From: Hydrocarboniclastica marina
GTDB taxonomy: Bacteria > Pseudomonadota > Gammaproteobacteria > Pseudomonadales > Oleiphilaceae
Length of the DNA stretch: 64,000 bases
Direction: 5' to 3'
NCBI RefSeq assembly: GCF_004851605.1
Contig: NZ_CP031093.1
Coordinates: 1,302,001-1,366,000, forward strand
The notes beneath the pieces were generated by a model. It made no database searches. It had not been told where the DNA came from and was given only the letters and a program-made list of their open reading frames with translations. How positions within the stretch are numbered: the first letter of the stretch is position 1; each line of letters starts with the position of its first letter. The position numbers and the translations under genes are program-made. Positions 9,603 through 18,500 of the stretch are shown here, piece by piece.

Positions 9603-11292
9603 ATTGCTGCCCTGGCTACGCCTGCTCACGTTGCGCAAGCGGCGGCTGCTGATCGGCGGACTGCTTATGCTGACCACCGTTCTTGCAGGCGTTGGGTTGC
9701 TGGGGCTTTCCGGCTGGTTCATCACGGCGACAGCCCTCGCTGGCCTGGTAGCGGCAGGGGGCGGCGCAGCCTACCTGGATATCTACACGCCGGGCGGCGG
9801 TATCCGGTTCTTTGCACTGGGTCGCACGGTGTCCCGCTACTTCGAGAGGCTATACAACCACGATACCGTGCTTCGGCTGCTGGCGGATGTGCGCGTTGTG
9901 CTGTTCTCGAAGCTGGCCCATGCCCGTCTGGGATCGGCGGGCAGGAAACGGCCGGCGGATTGGCTGAATCGCCTCACCAGCGATGTCGATACACTGGATA
10001 CGCTCTACCTGCAGCTAGTGGCACCGCCGGGCCTGGCCATGGTCGCGCTTGTCCTGGTCGCGCTGGTGCTAGGCGCGACCGCGCCATTGTTGATCTGGGC
10101 TCTCGCGCCATTGGCTTTGTTGCCGTTGGTGCTGTACCTCCTGGCCCGGAAGACGCTGGCCTCTTCGAGGCGGGAGGGCCTCCAGGTCGAGGCGCTAAGG
10201 GGCCAGTTAATCGATATGGTCGAGGCCAGCGCCGAGCTTCAGGCCGCACACCTCTGGTCAACGGAGGGCGAGAGTCTGCTGGCCAAGAGCGAGCATTTGA
10301 ACAGCAGTCGGTTGTACCGGGAAAAGCAGACTGCCTTCGCTAATGGAGTAACACTGTTCGCAATCCAGTTTGCCGCGCTGATGGCGCTGGTGCTGGGGCT
10401 GGCTCTCTGGCAAAACGGCCAACTGAGCGGCCCTGTCGCGCTGTTGTTTACTCTAGCGGTACTGGGCATTGGCGAAGCTTTTAGTGGTTTGCCCGGGGCT
10501 TTCAGCCGGCTCGGCGCCACGCTGGGAGCGGCAGAGCGTTTAAATGAAGAGGGCCACGAGGCCTCGCTCGCCGTCAGCGGAGCGGGTGACGCTGCTCTCG
10601 CAGCAGGCAGGAGCCAACCGGGCATGATTCACCTTGGGGATTTCACCCTGACCCGAAACGAGGAGCGGCTTTTCGAGCCGATCAATGTTGAACTGCCGGT
10701 TGGTTATCGGCTTGCGGTGACGGGACGCTCCGGCGCTGGAAAGTCCACTCTGCTTGATTTTCTGGCGGGCATGGCTGACGCGGGCATTGTGGAGGCGCCC
10801 GAGGGAGAAATGAAGCTATCGGGGACCCTATGCAGGCCCGGTGACAGCCTGGCCTGGCGTTCCGGGGTTAGCTACCTTAGCCAGCGCACCTACTTTTTCA
10901 GCGATACGGTCCGTGCGAACCTGCTGATCGCCAAACCACAGGCTACCGATGAGGAGTTGATGGCCGTACTTGAGGCAGTCCAGCTAACCGGCCTGATTGA
11001 AAAACTGCCCCAGGGGCTGGGTACCTGGATCGGGGACCAGGGGCGTGCGCTGTCGGGCGGGGAGCGCCGGCGACTCGCGCTGGCGCGCGTCCTAATCAGA
11101 CCGTCGTGGTTGATCCTGCTGGACGAGCCTTTTACTGGTCTGGACCAGAACACTGCCGATAGCGTAAGCCGGAGGCTTGAGCCCTGGCTGAAAGGCAGAA
11201 CCTGTATCATGGCGGCCCATGATGAGTGTGCGCTGCCGGTGGCGGATCATTCGGTCGTGCTGGCTGCCTCTCATGCACTGCCTGCGGTGTGA
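9595..11292 (+). CDS. cydC: Thiol reductant ABC exporter subunit CydC
   Basis: Second half of the CydDC exporter, 565 residues. The ATG at 9595 overlaps the cydD end; the N-terminus MAELLPWLRLLTLRKRR resembles known CydC starts. LSGWFITATALAG in the first helices is typical of CydC. The ABC domain has Walker A GRSGAGKST, signature LSGGERRRL and Walker B LILLDEPFTGLD. It is the last gene of the operon and is followed by a hairpin. Confidence 0.93.
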   Translation: MAELLPWLRLLTLRKRRLLIGGLLMLTTVLAGVGLLGLSGWFITATALAGLVAAGGGAAYLDIYTPGGGIRFFALGRTVSRYFERLYNHDTVLRLLADVRVVLFSKLAHARLGSAGRKRPADWLNRLTSDVDTLDTLYLQLVAPPGLAMVALVLVALVLGATAPLLIWALAPLALLPLVLYLLARKTLASSRREGLQVEALRGQLIDMVEASAELQAAHLWSTEGESLLAKSEHLNSSRLYREKQTAFANGVTLFAIQFAALMALVLGLALWQNGQLSGPVALLFTLAVLGIGEAFSGLPGAFSRLGATLGAAERLNEEGHEASLAVSGAGDAALAAGRSQPGMIHLGDFTLTRNEERLFEPINVELPVGYRLAVTGRSGAGKSTLLDFLAGMADAGIVEAPEGEMKLSGTLCRPGDSLAWRSGVSYLSQRTYFFSDTVRANLLIAKPQATDEELMAVLEAVQLTGLIEKLPQGLGTWIGDQGRALSGGERRRLALARVLIRPSWLILLDEPFTGLDQNTADSVSRRLEPWLKGRTCIMAAHDECALPVADHSVVLAASHALPAV

Positions 11293-11317
11293 GCGGCAAT
11301 CCTCCGGCGCTGTATCG

Positions 11318-11356
11318 ACTCGGGTTACGGAAGTGCCCTGTTTCCACGGCCCGAGT
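11318..11356 (+). terminator. Candidate terminator hairpin after cydC
   Basis: ACTCGGG and CCCGAGT form a 7-bp outer stem enclosing a smaller GGAA/TTCC stem. No good T-run follows. The hairpin starts 26 bases after the cydC stop, at the expected place for the operon end. Confidence 0.35.
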
Positions 11357-11552
11357 TGATCAGAAAAACCGTGATTTCTTAGTAAAACTTGATTTGCAAC
11401 CCAATCAGTACAATTTACTACGGTGTTTTGCATGGCGGTAACCGCTGGGCTCTCCTATAACTTACGTTTAGGTTGAGGGAATGGCCTGACAGTCCGTCCA
11501 GGAGAAGCTCTTGGATCCCGCAATATTACAGTGCGCTTGCAGTAGGTAATCG

Positions 11553-12848
11553 ATGTTCAACAAATCGCTCAAGCAAGAACTGGCAATCACCCGCCAGGAT
11601 CGTGATTCATATTTGCAGGATCTGGCGGCAATGAAGCACCATTTGCCGTCTATTGAATTCGACCCGGAAGGGATCGTCCTCAAAGCCAACAGCGCGTTTG
11701 TCGACATTGTGGGCTATTCGGAGAGGGAACTGATCGGTCAGCACCATCGTCTGCTTTGTGAACCCGCTTACGCAAAATCGGATGCCTACAAAAGATTTTG
11801 GCAGGACCTGAATTCAGGAAAACCTTTCTCCGGCACATTCCCCAGAATCAATAAAACAGGCGAAGAGATCTGGCTTGAGGCAACCTATCTGCCAGTGACC
11901 GACCCAAGCGGCAGCGTTGTAAAAGTTATCAAAACAGCCGCGGATGTGACGGTTGCCTACAAAGACGCAGAAACAGGCAAGGCACTACTGCAGGCGCTGG
12001 ACCGCTCCCAAGCCATAATCGAGTTCGCCCCGGATGGTCGCATCCTGAAAGCGAACAAGAATTTTCTGAGTCTTATGGGCTACCGCGAGAGCGACATCGT
12101 TAACAAGCACCACAGAATGTTCTGTCTGGGCGAATTTTACGAAAAAAATCCCGACTTCTGGCAGGAACTAAGAAGAGGGGAGTACAAAAGCGGTCTCTTT
12201 GAACGTATAAACTCTGCCGGATCACATGTGTGGATCGAAGCTTCTTATAATCCAGTGATGGACAAAAGCGGCAAGGTCATCAAAGTGGTGAAAATCGGCG
12301 CAGATGTGACTACGCGTATAAAACGTAACCTCGCCGTCCAGCACGCTGCTGAAATTGCCAGTGCGACGGCGGAGGAAACAGATCAGGTAGCCCGCAGCGG
12401 TATCAAGTCTTTGCACGATGCGATCCAGACTTCCGAATCCGTCAAAAACGTAGTTTCAGGCGCTGTTGCCAACATTTCGGTGCTCAACGAGAAATTCAAG
12501 GATATCGAAAAGATCGTCAGCACCATTCGCGGAATCTCAGACCAGACGAACCTGCTTGCCTTGAATGCGGCGATTGAAGCTGCCAGGGCCGGTGACCTGG
12601 GTCGTGGATTCTCTGTCGTTGCTGATGAGGTTAGGCAGTTGGCGGGTCGCGCCGGTGCATCAACCACCGAAATAACCAATGTGGTGGTCGAAAACCGTGA
12701 AATGCTCAACGACATCACAAGCCGGGTAAAGCAGGTCGCCGTTATTTCCGAGGAAGGGCTATCGAAGATCTCGGACGTCTCCAAAATAATGGACGACATT
12801 CAGCGAGGGGCAGAGAATGTGTCCAAGACAGTCCTTGAACTGAAGTAG
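11553..12848 (+). CDS. Soluble PAS-PAS methyl-accepting chemotaxis protein (BdlA-like)
   Basis: A cytoplasmic chemoreceptor of 431 residues with no membrane segment. Two PAS domains (about residues 22-135 and 145-255) have nearly parallel sequences: [11 protein letters not shown]...[13 protein letters not shown] and [11 protein letters not shown]...[13 protein letters not shown]. Each ends in a PAC-like stretch ([24 protein letters not shown]). A receptor signalling domain follows, with its hairpin tip at [20 protein letters not shown]. Length and architecture match Pseudomonas BdlA (a biofilm-dispersion regulator) and other PAS chemoreceptors. PAS ligands such as haem or FAD cannot be told from sequence alone. 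It stands alone, convergent with the kinase operon. Confidence 0.88.
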   Translation: MFNKSLKQELAITRQDRDSYLQDLAAMKHHLPSIEFDPEGIVLKANSAFVDIVGYSERELIGQHHRLLCEPAYAKSDAYKRFWQDLNSGKPFSGTFPRINKTGEEIWLEATYLPVTDPSGSVVKVIKTAADVTVAYKDAETGKALLQALDRSQAIIEFAPDGRILKANKNFLSLMGYRESDIVNKHHRMFCLGEFYEKNPDFWQELRRGEYKSGLFERINSAGSHVWIEASYNPVMDKSGKVIKVVKIGADVTTRIKRNLAVQHAAEIASATAEETDQVARSGIKSLHDAIQTSESVKNVVSGAVANISVLNEKFKDIEKIVSTIRGISDQTNLLALNAAIEAARAGDLGRGFSVVADEVRQLAGRAGASTTEITNVVVENREMLNDITSRVKQVAVISEEGLSKISDVSKIMDDIQRGAENVSKTVLELK

Positions 12849-12957
12849 TCATGCGGTAAGAGCGTTCCAGGCCCTGTTCACTATCGATGTGGCGGAGTCT
12901 GGGACACCCCTGGCTTGAACCTCCTGATTTCCTGGTTCAGTCAAAGTCGGCTTCTTC

Positions 12958-15759
12958 TCAGCAACACGACCCTTTTTCAGTTTCGTCCCTGGAGGTCTGG
13001 GTTCTGGACGCGCCGTTGCCAACCATCTCCGTTCGCTCCAGGTAGTCAGGGGCCGTGCTTACGCTTGCAACAGGCAGGTAAAGCCGGAAACTCGAACCCT
13101 GGCCAGGGCTGCTGTCAACCTCGACACGGCCACCGTGGCGTTCTGCAACCACCTTTACGAATGCAAGCCCGAGGCCCGCGCCGCGGCTGCCCTGTTGCTC
13201 GTCCTGGCGGCTGCGCTGGAAGCGCTGGAAAAGTCTCGGCAACTCCTCAGCAGAGATTCCGTTACCGTTATCCTGAACGCCAATCACCGTAAATTCGCCG
13301 TCCTGTTGTACCTCTACCTCTACTGCAGAGCCTTCCGGGCTGTAGGCTATGGCGTTCGTCAGCAGGTTGATCACCGCACGTTCCGCCAGTTCTGCGTTGC
13401 CCCGCATCCACAGGTCTTCTTCACCGTTGAGAGTGAGCTTAATGGACTTGTTCCTGGCCTGTTCCTGCACCGCGTCGATTGCGTTTTCGGCAATCGAAAG
13501 AACTTCGGCTTCATAGAACTGGATAGCCGCAAGTTGCTCGGCCCGGGCCAGCTGCACAAATTCCTCGGCAAGCTGATAGCTGCGCTGCGCAAGCCGGGCG
13601 ACATGATCGAGCTGTGCCTCGGAGGCAGGCTCTGGCTGACGCTTGAGCTGCTGGATGAGGGCTAATTGAGACACCAGGGGAGAGCGAACATCGTGGGAAA
13701 TAAAGTCGATCGCCTCGCGATACTGGCGTTGCTGTTCGCGGACATCAGTGATGTCGATGACGTTGGCAATGAGGCCAGGCCGGTCACCTCGGGCTCCCGC
13801 GAAGGGGGCCAGGTGGAGCAGCAGGTCACGCCCATGCAACTTGAGCGACTCGGTACCATAACGCTGTCCCGTCAGTGCGGTCTGGACAACGTCCTGCCAG
13901 TGCGATTTGCCAGATAGGGTAGGAGTGGGGCCTGAACTATTCAGCAAGCGTACCAGGGGCATGCCGGGCAGGCTGTTGACCGGTGTCGAGAACCAGTCTG
14001 CTACGTGTCCGTTGGCCAGTTGGATCACACCTAGAGCGTCAGTGACAATGACACCGTCGGGCATACGCTCAAAGCCCTGGCGTACGAACGAGCGCAGGTC
14101 TTCCATTGACTTGGCCGCTAGCCGGGCCTGTTGAATACGACGGGTGAGCCGGTCTTCAGTACGCCGGTCGGCATGGGTTGCCGGCTGGTCATGAAGCGCT
14201 AGCTTATCGAGATAAGCGGCTAAGGAATCATAGTCATGGACAGAAGTATCCCAGACAAGCCCCAGCTCAAAAAGCTCGCCCCGATGATGCAAAGCGATGC
14301 GACTGGTATCGCCGGCGTGGAACCACCGGCCCGCTTCAGGCAGGAGTTCACATTCTTCAGGGCGTGCTCCTCGAATATTCCCCGCATCGGTTGCGAGCCA
14401 CGAGATACGGGGGCTGAGCAGTTCCTGGAGTTGTTCGAACAGCCGCGTCGGTGTCTGGGTAGAGGTTGCCTGGAGCGACAGGCTCGGCTCCCGAGCCAGT
14501 GCTTCCAGCTGCCGGTTGAGGAACTGATTAAGCGCTGCCAGGCGACGCCCAGCCCAGATCGGATACGCCAGAAGGCAAACCATGGCGAGGCTCACCGGCG
14601 CAAGCCAGTAATGGTACTGGATGAATAGTCCCAGCGCTGCCAGCATTGGCACCAGGGCGAAAGCAATAGCCGCGCCCAGCGCCTGCTGGGGGCGCAGGCG
14701 GGGAAACACAAGTGTAATCAGCAGTATCAGCAGAGCACCGAAGCTGAAAGTGATCGCAGCCGGTAACGTCTGGATCATGGCACCCTGTGCCAGTGCTGAA
14801 TAGACGTTGGCATGAAACTCCACGCCACTCAGGGGCGCGGCGTTTCCCGACAGCGGGGTCTGGAGAACGTCGCCAAAGCCCGCAGCGGTAGCGCCCACGA
14901 ATAACGTTTTGCCTGCAAGCGCTTCGGGCGCCAGGCGATTCTCGAGCACGTCACTGTAAGAATAGGTTGGTATCGCGCCGTTCAGGCCGGCGAGCGGAAT
15001 GCGGGTATGGTGCTCTCTGAGTTTGACGAAAGGCGCAGCTCGATCATCGGTGGGCGCATAGGGTGGTTGGGACCGTAATGCATCCTGGGCGGGCCGATTG
15101 TCGGCAAGCTCGAGCGCGGCGACGGCAAGGCTGGGCCAGACGGCCTGGCCCAGCCCCTCCCAGAGATAGAGACCTCGTGCGATGCCATCGTTGTCCAGTT
15201 CCACATGGACATGGCCGAGTGTCGCAGCGGCTTCTGTCAGAACCGGGATCGGGAGCCGTTCGGTCAGCGCGTCGCCGCTTTTGAGAGGGTAAAGATGAAG
15301 CGGCAACACCACCTTGCCATGGCTTTTGACTGCCGCAGCCAGGGCTTCGTCACTGGCCGGATCAGCCGCTGGCTCGGTAAACAGCACATCAAATACGACG
15401 ACATCCGCGCCGGCGCGGCTGAGCTGATCGATCAGGCGGGCATGGGTTTCACGTGGCCATGGCCAGCGCCCCAGGGTCTCCAGGCTGGATTCGTCTATAC
15501 CGATAATGCTGAGGTTGTCCGGCGGCGCCAGCGGATAATGGGTGATCAGTGTATCGAACAGCCACCAATCCAGACGCTGGCTGGCCTGGGTGCCAACTAA
15601 CGCAAGCAGAACCAGCGCGAGCGGCAGTGCGAGCTGCCAGCGACCCAGGCCCGCAAGGGGGGCCCGTCTTTCAGCGGTTAACTGTAAAGGAGCTATAGCG
15701 CCTGCAGAGCGGCTGGTGGCAGGGCCTGGAGCACTGCCAGTGTTTCGGGGAGCGATCAT
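12958..15759 (-). CDS. CHASE2-PAS sensor histidine kinase
   Basis: Membrane sensor kinase of 933 residues. After a first membrane helix (about 40-60), an extracytoplasmic CHASE2 domain (about 65-330) is recognisable from LSIIGIDESSLETLGRWPWPR and LAGKTLFVGATAAGFGD. Three hydrophobic helices follow (about 335-405), then a cytoplasmic region with a PAS-like domain (GVIVTDALGVIQLANG). The C-terminus has a HisKA H-box (SHDVRSPL) and a HATPase with DNGNGIS and GAGLGLAFVK motifs. Its start overlaps the stop of the FecR-type gene (ATGA), and the response regulator is the first gene of the same operon, so it is probably that regulator's kinase. Confidence 0.92.
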   Translation of the reverse strand: MIAPRNTGSAPGPATSRSAGAIAPLQLTAERRAPLAGLGRWQLALPLALVLLALVGTQASQRLDWWLFDTLITHYPLAPPDNLSIIGIDESSLETLGRWPWPRETHARLIDQLSRAGADVVVFDVLFTEPAADPASDEALAAAVKSHGKVVLPLHLYPLKSGDALTERLPIPVLTEAAATLGHVHVELDNDGIARGLYLWEGLGQAVWPSLAVAALELADNRPAQDALRSQPPYAPTDDRAAPFVKLREHHTRIPLAGLNGAIPTYSYSDVLENRLAPEALAGKTLFVGATAAGFGDVLQTPLSGNAAPLSGVEFHANVYSALAQGAMIQTLPAAITFSFGALLILLITLVFPRLRPQQALGAAIAFALVPMLAALGLFIQYHYWLAPVSLAMVCLLAYPIWAGRRLAALNQFLNRQLEALAREPSLSLQATSTQTPTRLFEQLQELLSPRISWLATDAGNIRGARPEECELLPEAGRWFHAGDTSRIALHHRGELFELGLVWDTSVHDYDSLAAYLDKLALHDQPATHADRRTEDRLTRRIQQARLAAKSMEDLRSFVRQGFERMPDGVIVTDALGVIQLANGHVADWFSTPVNSLPGMPLVRLLNSSGPTPTLSGKSHWQDVVQTALTGQRYGTESLKLHGRDLLLHLAPFAGARGDRPGLIANVIDITDVREQQRQYREAIDFISHDVRSPLVSQLALIQQLKRQPEPASEAQLDHVARLAQRSYQLAEEFVQLARAEQLAAIQFYEAEVLSIAENAIDAVQEQARNKSIKLTLNGEEDLWMRGNAELAERAVINLLTNAIAYSPEGSAVEVEVQQDGEFTVIGVQDNGNGISAEELPRLFQRFQRSRQDEQQGSRGAGLGLAFVKVVAERHGGRVEVDSSPGQGSSFRLYLPVASVSTAPDYLERTEMVGNGASRTQTSRDETEKGSCC

Positions 15760-17465
15760 TCTACGTAGAGTTCGCGCCCGGGGCCCCAGCTGCTTTCCAG
15801 CGGGCCGTCGGTCAGGCCGCGTAGCCGGACGAAGTAACGCTCGCCGGTCGCGAGACGCAGCGCCGCTGTAGTCGCATCAATCTCCACTTCCTTGATAACG
15901 CTGTCGAATCCTGGATCCCGGGCAAGCTGCAGTAGATAGGCGTCGGCCATGGCTACATTGCGCCAGAAAATGCGGACTTCATTATTGAAGTAGTTGACGT
16001 TAATGATATCCGGCGTTTCAAGCTGCCCGCCGATTAACAGTGAACGTGTCTCGCTGGTGGCAACACTGGAACCGCCCGCTTCAGTGACAACCCGCCAGTA
16101 ATACTGCCCTGGCGAAAGTGTCCTGCTCAGAGAACCCTGGTTCCTTGAGCTCCAACTGCTGCTGGCGATCACATTGCTGAAATTGGACTGCCGCGAGATT
16201 TCTACCTGAGCCTTTTCATTGGCGCCCTGAAAAGCCCAGCTGAACCGGGGTTTTTCGGCGTCTGCCAGGGTTGCGCCATCGGACGGGGACTCCAGCAGAG
16301 CCGGATGAGCCTGCAGGCCAATACTGAAATCAGCCTTGGCGGGAACGCCGGTCAGGCCCCAGGGCGAAACGGCCGCTACTTCGATGCTGTACTCTCCGTT
16401 GTCCAGCGCTTCCAGCATCTGTCTGGGAGCCAAGGTGTTCCGGCTTTGCAGCCACCGATTGTTTTCGCGGTTGAAGACGTCAATCTGGTACTCGGCCACA
16501 CCGGTAATGGCAGGCCAACTGATGCCAAGGGGCAAGCGCTCCACGCTGGCCGGGACTGAACTCAGCTGAGGCGCGGGGGGCAAGGGGTATTGATGGAGAC
16601 CGCGCTTGCTGCTGAGCTCTGCGCCCGAGCCTGCGCCCACCAGAAGCTCAGCCTGGTCATTACCGAAGGCGACCTGGCCCTCGGTCACTTCGAGACGGGT
16701 CTGTCCCGGCTCGGTGCTCAGGCGGAAAGCGGTACCACGTACGGCAGCGACAGCGGAGGGTGTCTCAATTCTGAAATTGGAGCCACTCTGGACCAGTGGG
16801 CGAACCTGGGTGCCCATCCGGCCGCGCTCAAGCCGTAGGCGTGTATCAGCCATGCCACTTTTGCCGAACTGGGTCATCCGGTCAAAGATCAGCAGAGAAG
16901 CCGGGTCGAGGCGAAGTGTAGAACCGTCTGCAAGCTGGATTGTAGCGCGCCCGTCAAGGGTTTGGACCTGATCGCCAACATGAAGAACGTCCCCATCCCG
17001 CAGGGGCAGGGCGCGGCTGTTCTGGTAGCTCCGGCGAACGGCAGAGCCGGACACCGCCATGACTCGCGCCGGCTGCGGCTGTTGCTTGAGCCATTGCACG
17101 GGAATTTGCAGGCTGGATCCGGGCACGGCGCTGGCACGGTTTGGCAGGCGGTTGAAATGGACCAGATCTGGCCAGCTCCGGCCGGGTTTGAGAAGGTCTT
17201 CGGCGATTTGCGGCAGGCTGTCGCCGGGGCGAACCGTGTAGCGCCAGACCGGCTCAGCGCGCTCGCTGGCGACGAACCTGGTCGCCGGACCGGACCCATG
17301 GGCCACGCCAAAATCTGCCATTGCATCAGGCCCTGCCAGGGAAACGGCGAAAAACAGAAGGCCAGCCCAGGCGCCAATACGTCGAAACGCCCCCCGGCGC
17401 TGCCGAGGCTCCTTAGGGACTGAGCATACTGGCACTGACTGCTTAAGCGGGCTGACCAATGTCAT
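15756..17465 (-). CDS. LysM-FecR-fibronectin-like envelope protein
   Basis: A 569-residue exported protein between a response regulator and a CHASE2 kinase. It has an N-terminal signal-like helix (LLFFAVSLAGPDAMA), a LysM domain (YTVRPGDSLPQIAEDLL, about residues 75-125) that may bind peptidoglycan, a FecR domain (DGRATIQLADGSTLRLDP to AAVRGTAFRLS, about 165-265), and two or three fibronectin-type repeats (about 285-565). The likely role is a periplasmic scaffold that senses envelope state and acts with the CHASE2 kinase; that role is inference from domain content and operon position. The start overlaps the regulator gene by 23 bases. Confidence 0.85.
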   Translation of the reverse strand: MTLVSPLKQSVPVCSVPKEPRQRRGAFRRIGAWAGLLFFAVSLAGPDAMADFGVAHGSGPATRFVASERAEPVWRYTVRPGDSLPQIAEDLLKPGRSWPDLVHFNRLPNRASAVPGSSLQIPVQWLKQQPQPARVMAVSGSAVRRSYQNSRALPLRDGDVLHVGDQVQTLDGRATIQLADGSTLRLDPASLLIFDRMTQFGKSGMADTRLRLERGRMGTQVRPLVQSGSNFRIETPSAVAAVRGTAFRLSTEPGQTRLEVTEGQVAFGNDQAELLVGAGSGAELSSKRGLHQYPLPPAPQLSSVPASVERLPLGISWPAITGVAEYQIDVFNRENNRWLQSRNTLAPRQMLEALDNGEYSIEVAAVSPWGLTGVPAKADFSIGLQAHPALLESPSDGATLADAEKPRFSWAFQGANEKAQVEISRQSNFSNVIASSSWSSRNQGSLSRTLSPGQYYWRVVTEAGGSSVATSETRSLLIGGQLETPDIINVNYFNNEVRIFWRNVAMADAYLLQLARDPGFDSVIKEVEIDATTAALRLATGERYFVRLRGLTDGPLESSWGPGRELYVE

Positions 17466-18186
17466 AGGTTCCTGCTTCAGGTAGGGCTGCGGGTTCGCCA
17501 GCGGCGTCGACCGCTTCCAGGCGATAGCCGCGTTGGTAGATAGTCTTGATGCGAAAACCGTTCTCGGGCTTGATGCCCAGCCGGCGGCGCAGGCGGCTCA
17601 TGTGGGTATCGACCGTACGGGTGTTTATCTCCCGCGATACGCCCCAGACGCGTTCCAGTAGCAGGTCACGGGTCAGCAGACGCCCCTGGTTCCTGAACAG
17701 GTACAGGGCCAGGTCAAAGTCCTTGTCCGTTAGCGCCAGTACCTCGCCGTGCAAGCTGACCTGCCGGGTCTGGGTATAGATCCGGAAGGGTCCGAACGCA
17801 AGGATCTCCTTGTCGCTCTCAGGGTTGCTGCGCCGCCCCAATGCGCCGATGCGCGCGATCAGCTCAGACGGACGCGCGGGTTTTGACAGGTAGTCATCAG
17901 CCCCGCCGTCGAGAGCGCGCACAATATCTGCTTCACTGTCCCGTTGGGTCAGGAAGAGCACGGGGATAGGCCATTCAATCTGCCGGCGTACGTGCTTCAG
18001 TACCTCGATACCGCTGATATCAGGTACTTGCCAGTCCAGAATCAGCAGGTCGAAACTCTTGTGGTTCACCGCGGCAAGAAAGGCATGGCCGGTCGTGAAA
18101 TAGTCGCAGTCGTGTTTGTGCTCGGCCAATAAAGCCTGGACATTGCGGGCCTGTTCGGTTTCGTCTTCAAGCAATGCGATATGCAT
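17443..18186 (-). CDS. OmpR/PhoB-family response regulator
   Basis: A two-component regulator of 247 residues. The receiver domain has acidic residues at 7-8, the phospho-acceptor Asp at 51 (LILDWQ) and the conserved Lys in LSKPAR. A winged-helix DNA-binding domain follows, with LTDKDFDLALYLF and TRTVDTHMSRLRRRLG. It is the first gene of an operon with the FecR-LysM protein and the CHASE2 kinase. The final 30 residues are a low-complexity tail encoded where the next gene begins. The 314-bp space to topB, 18187-18500, shows no other gene and should hold the operon promoter. Confidence 0.93.
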   Translation of the reverse strand: MHIALLEDETEQARNVQALLAEHKHDCDYFTTGHAFLAAVNHKSFDLLILDWQVPDISGIEVLKHVRRQIEWPIPVLFLTQRDSEADIVRALDGGADDYLSKPARPSELIARIGALGRRSNPESDKEILAFGPFRIYTQTRQVSLHGEVLALTDKDFDLALYLFRNQGRLLTRDLLLERVWGVSREINTRTVDTHMSRLRRRLGIKPENGFRIKTIYQRGYRLEAVDAAGEPAALPEAGTYDIGQPA

Positions 18187-18500
18187 TGGATTCTCCGGAC
18201 TGATGCTGGGTCGCCTGGCGAATTGCCCGTCGCGAAAGCTTTGACCCCTGATCTTCCATTGCGGGGCAACAACGTCCGGTGTCTGTATGGGATCCAGTGT
18301 GGCAAAACATCGGCGCTATCACCGTTGTTGAAATGTTGCGCCTTGTTACATTTGGCACACGCAGCCGGTCCCGACACAGACGGGCCGACGGCTGGGCCCT
18401 GCTTGTGCGACGGGTACAGGCGGGGTTACGGGCAAGTTTAGACGATCGCTGGGAAAACGCCGGGTAACCCAGGCGTCATTTGCAGCTCTTTGGCTGCACG

